From JAUWBF01 sp043815125 (GTDB lineage Bacteria > Verrucomicrobiota > Verrucomicrobiia > Opitutales > Opitutaceae), in contig JBDRJH010000217.1 in the NCBI GenBank assembly GCA_043815125.1, positions 1 to 13,580 of the forward strand: DNA of 13,580 bases, read 5' to 3'. Of the stretch, positions 6,248-13,074 are shown piece by piece. The position numbers were made by a program, and so were the translations under genes. Every line of letters begins with the position of its first letter. The stretch's first letter is position 1. Under the pieces are notes generated by a model that saw nothing but the letters and a program-made list of their open reading frames with translations, was not told the DNA's origin and ran no database searches.

Positions 6248-6264
6248 GCTGCCTGCTCGCAGGC
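6244..6264 (+). repeat. REP-like GTAG hairpin after the methyltransferase gene
   Basis: GTAG (6244-6247) is followed by GCT and a stem GCCTG/CAGGC (6251-6255 and 6260-6264) with loop CTCG. The layout of a GTAG foot plus a short GC-rich hairpin is that of REP sequences mobilised by REP-associated tyrosine transposases. The TAG of the foot is the stop codon of the methyltransferase. A second unit with the same foot and loop lies at 11336-11359. No transposase gene is in the window. Confidence 0.55.
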
Positions 6265-6574
6265 GCGTTGGATACCGATCACTACCCGTGAATCGAAAAT
6301 GGGTCACAGACGTAGCCGCGAGGCGGAGAGGGTCAGCCAGCAGCTGGCCCGTAGGGGCTTGAGGTGGGTGCCCCTTGGCCGACCGAAAGCCCAAGCCCAA
6401 CCGAGCCGGTGTAGTCACAGAGCGCACAGAGCACGAGCCAAACACGATCCACGTCCAATACGCCCTTGGGGACAGGGGCGGCTAGATTTCGGGGCCTGCC
6501 CGAAAACCGGGCGTCACCCGCCCGTCAAATCTAAGCTTGCCGCCTCCGCTTCGCCACGGCGCGATATTCGCTCC
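6248..6574. other. Gene-free 327-bp stretch with several small hairpins
   Basis: No convincing gene is seen. Contents are the stem of the REP-like unit (6251-6264); GTAG at 6312 followed by CCGC-GAG-GCGG (6316-6326); the palindrome GCCAGC-A-GCTGGC (6336-6348); GTAG at 6351 followed by an AGGGGC/GCCCCT stem (6353-6358 and 6370-6375); GTAG at 6411; a 9-nt tandem CACAGAGCG/CACAGAGCA (6416-6433); and an interrupted inverted repeat GGCGGC-TAGATTT (6477-6489) against AAATCTA (6527-6533) and GCCGCC (6539-6544), with a hairpin GCCCG/CGGGC (6498-6512) inside. It does not match a riboswitch or tRNA that I recognise. It is probably a patchwork of degraded repeats, and the last structure could be a leader or terminator ahead of the YchJ-like gene. 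Confidence 0.5.
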
Positions 6575-7063
<489 letters not shown>

Positions 7064-7122
7064 GTCTTTCTTAAAAGCCCGTCCCGCCCGCCATCCTCCC
7101 GTCTTAAACCGCCCCTCCCGCC

Positions 7123-8181
7123 ATGTCCCTCGCCCAGCCCATCTACCTCGGCACCGATTCCGGCGCCACCACGTCCAAGACCGGCGGCATCTACGCCGAC
7201 GGCACGCCGATCACCACGCAGCCCCGCCAGAGCTCGACCAACTCGCAACTCGGCACCGCGGCGGTCATCGCCGGCTGGGTCGAGGGCGCCAAGGGCTTCC
7301 TCGCCGACAACAACCTCAAGTGGGATCAAGTCGCCGGCGCCGGTCTCGCCCTGCCGGGCCCCTACCAGTCCTACGGTGTGCTGGACAAGTCGGCCAATCT
7401 GCCCCCCGAGTTCACCGGCTGGAATTTCCACGCCGACTACGCCGCCGCCCTCGCCGAGGCGGCCGGCCGGCCCATCCCGTTGACCGTGGGCAACGACGGC
7501 GACTTTGGCGGCGTGGGCGAAGCCGCCCGTGTGCGCGGCGACCTGAAGGCCTCGGTGCTGCTGCTCGCCCCCGGCTCCGGCCTTGGCGCGGCCTACATCG
7601 ACGCCAACGGCCTGCCGCTCACCGGCGACCACTTCGCGGGCATGGAGTCGGGCCACATGCCCGCCGCCATCCACCTGCTCGGCGGCGGCCTGGAAAAGGT
7701 CGCGCCCTTCAAGTGCGGCTGCGGCCGCGGCTGGGGTTGCGTCGAGGCCTACACCACCATCTCCGGACTGCCCCAGTTTTTGGAGCACTTCCTGCCGAAG
7801 TATCCCGACCATCCGCTCAACAGCTCGACGGACACGCCCAAGCACAAGGCGCTGTCCCTGCGCGGGCTCGCCCAGAAGGACGATCCGCTGGCGCTGGAGA
7901 TCTTCGACACCCAGGCCAAGGCCCTGGGCCTGCACGTCGCCAATCTCGCGATGTCGTTGGATCCTGGATACGTCGTGATCGGCGGCGGCCTGATCGACCC
8001 CGAGTCGACCACCGCGGCCTTCCGCCAGCGCTACCTCGATGGCATCCGCGCCGCGGCCCGGCCCTACCTCTTCCCCGCCCAGCGCGAGCGCCTGCAAATC
8101 GTGCCCGCCACGCTGGGCGAGCTGTCCCAGGCGATCGGCGCGGCCCTCGCCGCCCTTTACTCGGCGCAGCTCGCCGGTTGA
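7123..8181 (+). CDS. ROK-family sugar kinase
   Basis: Likely an ATP-dependent hexose or N-acetylhexosamine kinase; ROK also includes transcriptional repressors, but this protein has no N-terminal helix-turn-helix. The 352 residues show the phosphate-binding loop LGTDSGATTSK (9-19), ALPGP, the catalytic region VGNDGDFGGVGEA with Asp125, APGSGLGAAYI, the ESGHMP segment with His178, the zinc-type ROK signature KCGCGRGWGCVEAY (197-210, Cys198, Cys200, Cys206) and GGGLID near the C-terminus. Instead of the common NDANxAALGE, the catalytic loop reads NDGDFGGVGE, so substrate assignment by analogy is unsafe. It is the first gene of a close four-gene run, with the next start 11 bp after its stop. No Shine-Dalgarno sequence is seen. 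Confidence 0.9.
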   Translation: MSLAQPIYLGTDSGATTSKTGGIYADGTPITTQPRQSSTNSQLGTAAVIAGWVEGAKGFLADNNLKWDQVAGAGLALPGPYQSYGVLDKSANLPPEFTGWNFHADYAAALAEAAGRPIPLTVGNDGDFGGVGEAARVRGDLKASVLLLAPGSGLGAAYIDANGLPLTGDHFAGMESGHMPAAIHLLGGGLEKVAPFKCGCGRGWGCVEAYTTISGLPQFLEHFLPKYPDHPLNSSTDTPKHKALSLRGLAQKDDPLALEIFDTQAKALGLHVANLAMSLDPGYVVIGGGLIDPESTTAAFRQRYLDGIRAAARPYLFPAQRERLQIVPATLGELSQAIGAALAALYSAQLAG

Positions 8182-8192
8182 GCCGACCGCGC

Positions 8193-9335
8193 ATGCGCTG
8201 GCTCATCCTGACCTCCTCGACCGGCACCGGCCACAACATGCGGGCCGAGTCGCTGCGCCAGTGGGCGCACGACGTCTACGGCGACCGTGTCGAGGTGCGC
8301 ATCCACCACGTGCTGGAGGCCACGCATCCGGTCTACGGCTTTGGCGTCGGCGTCTACAACTTCATCCAGCGCACGCTGCCCAAGCTCCACCACGTCTATT
8401 TCAACTACCTGGAGATCGCCGGCATGCATCGCCACGGCGAACGCATTCTCGGCCGGGAAAAGTTCATCGAATACATCCGCGAATGGCGCCCGGACCGGGT
8501 CATCAGCGTGCATGCGCACACCAACCACGGTTTTTTCCATCTCGTGCACGAGGCGCTGCCCGACCACCCGGTCAAGTGCGTGACCTACTGCGGCGAGCTT
8601 TTTGGCGGCTACGGATTCAGCCGCCACTGGGCCAATCCCCACGTCGACGCCTTCATCGGCGCCACCCGCGAGATCTGCGCGGCCGCGCGCGCGGTCGGCA
8701 CGCCCGCGGAGCGCGTCTTCGAGGGCGGTTTCCTGCTGCGCGCGCCGTTCTATGTGTCCAAGGAGGAGGCCGCCCGGCACGCCGCGGAGATCGCCCGGGA
8801 ACTCGCGCTCGATCCGGGCGTTTTCACGCTGTTGCTGAGCACCGGCCAGGTCGGGGCCAACAACCACCTGGCGATTCTCAAAAAACTCGCCGCCACCGGC
8901 CGCAGCCTGCAGGTCGTCGCGCTCTGCTCGCGCAACGCCGCGCTCAAGCACAAGATCGAGCGCTTCGCCGCCCGGCATCCGCAGCTGACCATCCGCGCGC
9001 TCGCCCACACCGACCGCATGCTTGCGCTCAAGCAGCTCGCCTCGCTGGTCGTCGCCCGGCCCGGCACCGGAGCCACCAGCGAACTCATCCAGATCGGCAC
9101 GCCGTTCGTTCACAACGGACTCGGCGGCGTCATGCCGCAGGAGCTCATCACCGTGCAGTTCTGCAAACACCGCCGCTGCGCCGTGCTCGCCCGCAAAGCC
9201 GAGGACGTGGTCCGCGTCACCCTCCAGCTGCTGGACAACCCCGACAGCGCCGCCTTGCTGCGCACCCGCATCGAACGCGCCCGCCCGGCGGGCCATCCGG
9301 CGGAGATCTGCCGGACCATCCACGAGCTGAACTGA
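8193..9335 (+). CDS. Glycosyltransferase, MGDG-synthase/GT28-like
   Basis: A 380-residue GT-B protein. The N-terminal half opens WLILTSSTGTGHNMRAESL (3-21), the S-x-G-x-GH-x-xA segment of MGDG synthases and processive diacylglycerol glucosyltransferases. It continues with the family's P-D-x-V-I-S-V-H-A/H pattern (RPDRVISVHAHTNHGFF). The C-terminal half has LLLSTGQVGANNHL and the nucleotide-sugar-binding segment VVARPGTGATSELIQIGTPF (about 286-305), followed by GGVMPQELITVQF, as in GT28 enzymes. Known relatives add Gal or Glc from UDP-sugars to diacylglycerol or assemble lipid II (MurG), so a membrane lipid acceptor is likely but not proven. The start at ATG 8193 gives the conserved N-terminus. 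The open frame upstream is a second frame of the kinase gene. The stop is one base from the next ATG. Confidence 0.85.
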   Translation: MRWLILTSSTGTGHNMRAESLRQWAHDVYGDRVEVRIHHVLEATHPVYGFGVGVYNFIQRTLPKLHHVYFNYLEIAGMHRHGERILGREKFIEYIREWRPDRVISVHAHTNHGFFHLVHEALPDHPVKCVTYCGELFGGYGFSRHWANPHVDAFIGATREICAAARAVGTPAERVFEGGFLLRAPFYVSKEEAARHAAEIARELALDPGVFTLLLSTGQVGANNHLAILKKLAATGRSLQVVALCSRNAALKHKIERFAARHPQLTIRALAHTDRMLALKQLASLVVARPGTGATSELIQIGTPFVHNGLGGVMPQELITVQFCKHRRCAVLARKAEDVVRVTLQLLDNPDSAALLRTRIERARPAGHPAEICRTIHELN

Positions 9336-9336
9336 G

Positions 9337-10119
9337 ATGCCCGTCCGCCTCCAGGCCGCCCTGCACCTGCACGCCGTGCTGCCCGCGCTCGCGGTGCTGG
9401 CGCCGCGCGACCCGGCCTTCGCCGGCATCCTCGCCGGACCCGACACCGCCGTGACGCTGCGCGTGCCCGGGCTGGAACCGACCCGGGTGGAGCGCAGTGC
9501 CGGCCGCCTCACGGTCCACCACCGCTCCTGCCCCGGCGGGTTGTTGCTGCACTTTCCCACCGCCGGCCAGTTTGTCCGGGCAACCGCGCGCCTGCCGGCC
9601 CTCGCCCTGCCGGTCGCCGGCATCGCCGGGCTGCCGACGGCCAGGCGCCTGCTGGAAAGCGCCGGTCAACGCCTGGAAGCCGTGCTCACCGACCGGGACG
9701 CCGTCCGGCGCGACGATACCTTTGCCCGTCTGCATGTGCCCGCGGCGCTCACGGTCGCGGTGGCCGGCGGCGCGGTGTGGCTGCGTCGCCATCCCGACGG
9801 CCCGGCGCTGCACGCGCGCTTCGAGGGACGGCTGGTGCGCTTCACCGCGGTCGATCCCGAGTTTTCCGTGTGGCTCGATCTCGCGCCCAGGATCCCCGCG
9901 TGGGGCGTGGGCCCAGCGCCGCGCGCGGCCGATGCCGACGTGCGTTTCGCCGACCTGCCGACCGCCGTCGGAGAACTTTTGCACGAGAACGATTCGCTGG
10001 CCGCGCTCGGCCACGGCCGCCTGCAAATCCGCGGCCACCTGCCGCTGGCCGAGCAGATCGGACTGGTGATGCAGAAGGTCGATCGCATCCTGCAACCCGC
10101 CCCGAGGAAAACGGCATGA
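9337..10119 (+). CDS. Uncharacterised protein with a probable C-terminal SCP2-like lipid-binding domain
   Basis: A 260-residue protein that I cannot name. No signal peptide or membrane span stands out, although the N-terminus is hydrophobic. Residues about 198-252 (ADVRFADLPTAVGELL, LAALGHGRLQIRGHLPLAEQ, then a helix ending KVDRIL) follow the pattern of SCP2 sterol-carrier domains, where a strand leads to 'G-l-k-i-x-G-d'. Residues about 38-117 show a similar layout (LRVPGLEPTR, LLLHFPTAGQFVRA, IAGLPTARRLLESAGQRLEAVL), so the protein may be two SCP2-like halves. The assignment rests on pattern only. It starts one base after the glycosyltransferase stop, and its own stop overlaps the aminotransferase start as ATGA, so it is surely co-translated with both. 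A role in holding a lipid or isoprenoid intermediate would suit its neighbours. Confidence 0.7.
   Translation: MPVRLQAALHLHAVLPALAVLAPRDPAFAGILAGPDTAVTLRVPGLEPTRVERSAGRLTVHHRSCPGGLLLHFPTAGQFVRATARLPALALPVAGIAGLPTARRLLESAGQRLEAVLTDRDAVRRDDTFARLHVPAALTVAVAGGAVWLRRHPDGPALHARFEGRLVRFTAVDPEFSVWLDLAPRIPAWGVGPAPRAADADVRFADLPTAVGELLHENDSLAALGHGRLQIRGHLPLAEQIGLVMQKVDRILQPAPRKTA
10104..10110 (+). promoter_or_regulatory. Shine-Dalgarno sequence of the aminotransferase gene
   Basis: GAGGAAA lies five bases before the ATG at 10116, inside the end of the preceding gene. It is the clearest ribosome-binding site in the window, since most other starts have pyrimidine-rich leaders. It supports the ATG at 10116 over upstream in-frame codons. 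Confidence 0.7.
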
Positions 10120-11330
10120 GCTTTGAACAATCGCAGGCCCTCTTTCGCCGCGCCGCCGCCGTCATCCCCGGCGGCATCTACGGCCACACCACGCCGGCCG
10201 CCACCGTGCCCGGCGAGATGCCCTACTTCGCCGTGCGCGGCCAGGGCTGCCGCTACACCGACGTCGACGGACGCGACTACATCGACTTCATGTGCGGCTA
10301 TGGTCCGCTCGTGCTCGGTTACCATCACCCCGAGGTTGAGGCCGCGGCCGACGCCGCCCGGGCCCGCGGCGCGTGCTTCAACCACCCGACCGGCCTCATG
10401 GTGGAGCTGGCCGAAAAACTCGTCGCCCGCATCGATTTTGCCGACTGGGCGGTGTTCGGCAAAAACGGGTCCGATCTGACCACCTGGGCCGTGATGGTCG
10501 CGCGCGAGGTCACCGGCCGGCCCAAGATCCTCAAGGCCGCCGGCGCCTACCACGGCACCCACGCCTGGTGCACGCCGGGGCACGGCGGACTCATCCCCGA
10601 GGACCGCGCCCATGTGCACGATTTTCCCTGGAACGACGTCGAGCGGCTCACGCTGCTTTTCCGCAGGCACCGCGGGCAGATCGCCGCTCTGGTGCTGACG
10701 CCGTTTCACCATCCGGCCTACGGGGACTCGATCCTGCCGTCGCCCGAGTTCGTCACCGCCGCCAACTGCCTGTGTCGCGAGCACGGCGCGCTGCTGGTGC
10801 TCGACGACGTGCGCTGCGGCTTCCGCCTGGGCGCGGGCGGTTCGCATCCGAAATTCGGATACGAGCCCGACCTGGCCGTCTACTGCAAGGCGATCGCCAA
10901 CGGCCACCCGATCTCCGCATGCGTCGGCCGCAAGACGCATCAGGCCGCGGCCTCGCGGGTGTTTTTGACCGGCAGCTATTGGAACGATCCGGCGCCGATG
11001 GCCGCGGCGCTGGCCGTGCTCGACATCGTCGAGCGAGACAGTCTCGCCGCCAGACTCGACCTGCTGGGACGGCGTTTGGTGCGCGGATTACTGGCGTTGG
11101 GCGACAGGCATGGTTGCCCGATGACCGCGAGCGGACCGGCCGCGATGCCCTACGTGCGCGTGGCCGGGGACGACTCGTTTGTGCGGACCCAGGCGCTCTG
11201 TGCGGCGGCGGCCCGGGAGGGCGTTTTTCTGCATCCGCACCACAACTGGTTCCTCGGGGCGGCCCACACCGAGGCCGACATCGACGACGCGCTGGCCCGG
11301 ATCGACCGGGCGTTCGCCGCCGTGGCCTGA
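10116..11330 (+). CDS. Class III PLP aminotransferase, HemL-like but divergent
   Basis: A 404-residue fold-type I enzyme related to glutamate-1-semialdehyde aminomutase. The N-terminus LFRRAAAVIPGGIYGH and YTDVDGRDYIDFMCGYGPLVLGYHHPEV follow HemL closely. PLP-site residues are the KNGSDLTTWA segment (HemL has NSGTEA), AYHGTH, Asp230 in LVLDDVRCGFR, and Lys258 in YCKAIANGHPISACVG as the Schiff-base lysine. The HemL segment IVEPVAG is replaced by VLTPFHHP and GKIIGGGMP by CKAIANGHP, so a different amino acceptor is likely. The start has a good Shine-Dalgarno sequence and overlaps the previous stop by four bases. The gene lies next to cobA-hemD, but on the opposite strand and convergent, so a tetrapyrrole role is not implied. 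An amination step on a sugar or lipid made by its operon partners is possible. Confidence 0.85.
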   Translation: MSFEQSQALFRRAAAVIPGGIYGHTTPAATVPGEMPYFAVRGQGCRYTDVDGRDYIDFMCGYGPLVLGYHHPEVEAAADAARARGACFNHPTGLMVELAEKLVARIDFADWAVFGKNGSDLTTWAVMVAREVTGRPKILKAAGAYHGTHAWCTPGHGGLIPEDRAHVHDFPWNDVERLTLLFRRHRGQIAALVLTPFHHPAYGDSILPSPEFVTAANCLCREHGALLVLDDVRCGFRLGAGGSHPKFGYEPDLAVYCKAIANGHPISACVGRKTHQAAASRVFLTGSYWNDPAPMAAALAVLDIVERDSLAARLDLLGRRLVRGLLALGDRHGCPMTASGPAAMPYVRVAGDDSFVRTQALCAAAAREGVFLHPHHNWFLGAAHTEADIDDALARIDRAFAAVA

Positions 11331-11335
11331 CAACT

Positions 11336-11359
11336 GTAGGGGCCGCGCTCGCGCGGCCC
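11336..11359 (+). repeat. REP-like GTAG hairpin between convergent genes
   Basis: GTAG (11336-11339) is followed by a perfect 8-bp stem GGGCCGCG/CGCGGCCC (11340-11347 and 11352-11359) with loop CTCG. Foot and loop match the unit at 6244-6264 although the stems differ, which indicates a repeat family and argues against chance. In the 94-bp gap between the convergent aminotransferase and cobA-hemD genes it may also act as a transcription barrier in both directions. It has no U-tract. Confidence 0.6.
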
Positions 11360-11424
11360 TGAAACGCGCCCCGCTTGCGACACACAACCAGGCCTTGAAA
11401 GCGAGGCCTCTGCGAGAACTCAGC

Positions 11425-12960
11425 TCAGTCCTCCCGCTCGATGAGCGCGTCCACCAAGGCCTCGATGAGCGCGTCCAGACTGGGCTTGTGCGCCTCGAAG
11501 TCGGCGGGACGGCCGTTGTCCGCGAGCGTCTCGCTGGTCTGCGGCCCGATGCTGCCGACCAGGGGCTGTTGCGCGCCGGACTCGAGTTCGAGTTTGTCCG
11601 ACTGGTCGTGAAACGACTGGGCGGCCGAGGAGCTTGCGAAGAGAATGGCGTCGGCGCCGCGCGCGCGGAAATCCATGGCCACGGGATCCGCGGCGAGGTC
11701 GGTCTTGGTCGTGCGGTAGAGCGGCAGACGGTCGACGATGGCGCCGCCGGCCTCGAGTTTGCGCACGAGTTTGTCGCGGTTGAGGTTGCCGGTGACCACG
11801 ATGACCTTGGCGCTGTCGAGCGAGCCGGTCGCGATCAGTGCGTCGGCCAGCGAATCGCCGGTGGCGGTGTCGGGCATGCACTCGACGCGGATGCGGTGTT
11901 GCTCGATCTCGCGCGCGGTGGCCTTGCCCACGCAGGCAAAGCGCAACAGGCCGAGGGCGCGGACATCCGGATAGGCCTTGTGGAACTCCTCAAAGAAGTA
12001 GCGCACGCCGTTGGCGCTGGTGAAGACGATCCAGTCATACATGCCGAGCTCGGCGACGATCTCGACGAAGACCTCCTTCTCCACGTCCTTCTCGATCCGG
12101 ATGAGCGGCAGCTCGACCACCTCGGCGCCGAGCGCCTCCAGCTTGTCGCGCAGCTCGCTGTTCTGGTCGCGGGTGCGGGTGATCGTGATGCGTTTGCCAA
12201 ACAGCGGCAGGTGCTCGAACCAGTCGATCTGCGCGTGCTCGTCGACCACCTCGCCGATAAAGATGATCGACGGCGCGGCCAGCCCGGCCTCGGCGACCTT
12301 GGCCGGCAAATCGGCAACGGTGCCCACCGCGCTGCGCTGCCGGCCGAGCGAGGCCCACTGCACCACCGCGGCGGGCGTGTCCGGGGACAAACCACCGGCC
12401 TGCAACTCGGCGAGGATGTGCGCCAGCCGGCTCATGCCCATATAGATGGCCAGCGTGGTGTGCTTCAGCGCGCCGACCGCGCGCCAATCCACCTGCGACG
12501 CGTCCTTCTTCGGATCCTCGTGGCCGGTCAAAAACATCACCGACGTGGCCGTGTTGCGGAACGTCAGCGGGATGCCCGCGTAGGCCCCCGCCGCGATCGC
12601 CGCGGTCACGCCCGGCACCACTTCAAAATCGACCCCCGCCTGCACCAGCGCACGGGCCTCCTCGCCGCCGCGGCCAAAGACGAACGGATCGCCGCCCTTG
12701 AGGCGCACGACCTGCTTGCCCGCCTTGGCGCGATCCACCAGCAGCGCCTCGATCTCAGCCTGAGGCACGGTGTGGCAACCGGCGGTCTTGCCCACATAGA
12801 CGACCTCGCAGCCGTCCTGCACCCACTTGATCATCTCCGGATGCACCAGGTAATCGTAGACGAGCACGTCCGCCGCGGAGACCAGCTCCTTGGCGCGCAG
12901 GGTGACGAGACTGAGGTCGCCGGGACCGGCGCCGACGAGATGAACCTTACCGGATGACAT
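11425..12960 (-). CDS. cobA-hemD: Uroporphyrinogen-III C-methyltransferase / uroporphyrinogen-III synthase fusion
   Basis: A bifunctional tetrapyrrole enzyme of 511 residues. The N-terminal SUMT domain (about 1-250) methylates uroporphyrinogen III with SAM to precorrin-2, the entry to siroheme and cobalamin. It carries VHLVGAGPGD (6-15), VRLKGGDPFVFGRGGEEA (85-102), VVPGVTAA (114-121), IPLTFRNTATSVMFLTGHE and VQWASLGRQ. The C-terminal HemD domain (from about 252) cyclises hydroxymethylbilane to uroporphyrinogen III, with FGKRITITRTRDQNSEL, YDWIVFTSANGVRYFFEEF (308-326) and SIGPQTSETL (470-479). One protein therefore makes uroporphyrinogen III and commits it to precorrin-2. ATG 12960 is chosen because it begins MSSGKVHLVG; GTG 12993 would add 11 residues without family support. 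The last residues contain a near-duplicate DALIEALVDALIE. It is divergent from the efflux gene and convergent with the aminotransferase gene. Confidence 0.93.
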   Translation of the reverse strand: MSSGKVHLVGAGPGDLSLVTLRAKELVSAADVLVYDYLVHPEMIKWVQDGCEVVYVGKTAGCHTVPQAEIEALLVDRAKAGKQVVRLKGGDPFVFGRGGEEARALVQAGVDFEVVPGVTAAIAAGAYAGIPLTFRNTATSVMFLTGHEDPKKDASQVDWRAVGALKHTTLAIYMGMSRLAHILAELQAGGLSPDTPAAVVQWASLGRQRSAVGTVADLPAKVAEAGLAAPSIIFIGEVVDEHAQIDWFEHLPLFGKRITITRTRDQNSELRDKLEALGAEVVELPLIRIEKDVEKEVFVEIVAELGMYDWIVFTSANGVRYFFEEFHKAYPDVRALGLLRFACVGKATAREIEQHRIRVECMPDTATGDSLADALIATGSLDSAKVIVVTGNLNRDKLVRKLEAGGAIVDRLPLYRTTKTDLAADPVAMDFRARGADAILFASSSAAQSFHDQSDKLELESGAQQPLVGSIGPQTSETLADNGRPADFEAHKPSLDALIEALVDALIERED

Positions 12961-13074
12961 AGGCAAAGGAGCAAGGTCACCCACCCCGCGCACCGCGCCA
13001 AGCGAGAAATCCCCGCGCCTTCACGTTCCCATAAGGTTTCCCCTGCTATCCTGCGGACCATCAAAACGCCCGCC
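12961..13074. promoter_or_regulatory. Divergent intergenic region of cobA-hemD and the efflux lipoprotein gene
   Basis: These 114 bp separate two divergent starts and must hold both promoters. On the + strand TATCCT at 13047-13052, preceded by TG at 13044-13045, resembles an extended -10 box about 23 bp before the lipoprotein ATG. No good -35 box lies at 16-18 bp. No obvious operator palindrome or riboswitch is seen for either gene. Confidence 0.3.

Noticed and set aside
6299..6574. Upstream start for the YchJ-like gene
   Set aside because: The extra 92 residues are basic, show no family likeness and run through hairpin-rich DNA. The first SEC-C motif should be at the N-terminus.
6248..6574. 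Riboswitch or tRNA in the gene-free stretch
   Set aside because: No cloverleaf, T-loop or recognised riboswitch core could be found by eye; only separate small hairpins are seen.
10845..10859. Palindrome ATCCGAA-A-TTCGGAT inside the aminotransferase gene
   Set aside because: Its arms and centre do not match the CATTA family, it encodes an ordinary stretch, and a 7-bp palindrome is expected by chance in a window of this size.
10116..11330. Naming the aminotransferase hemL because it adjoins cobA-hemD
   Set aside because: Several active-site segments differ from HemL, and the two genes are convergent while the aminotransferase is coupled to the upstream operon.
12961..12993. Earlier GTG start at 12993 for cobA-hemD
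   Set aside because: It adds 11 residues without family likeness; ATG 12960 places the first beta strand of SUMT at the expected distance.
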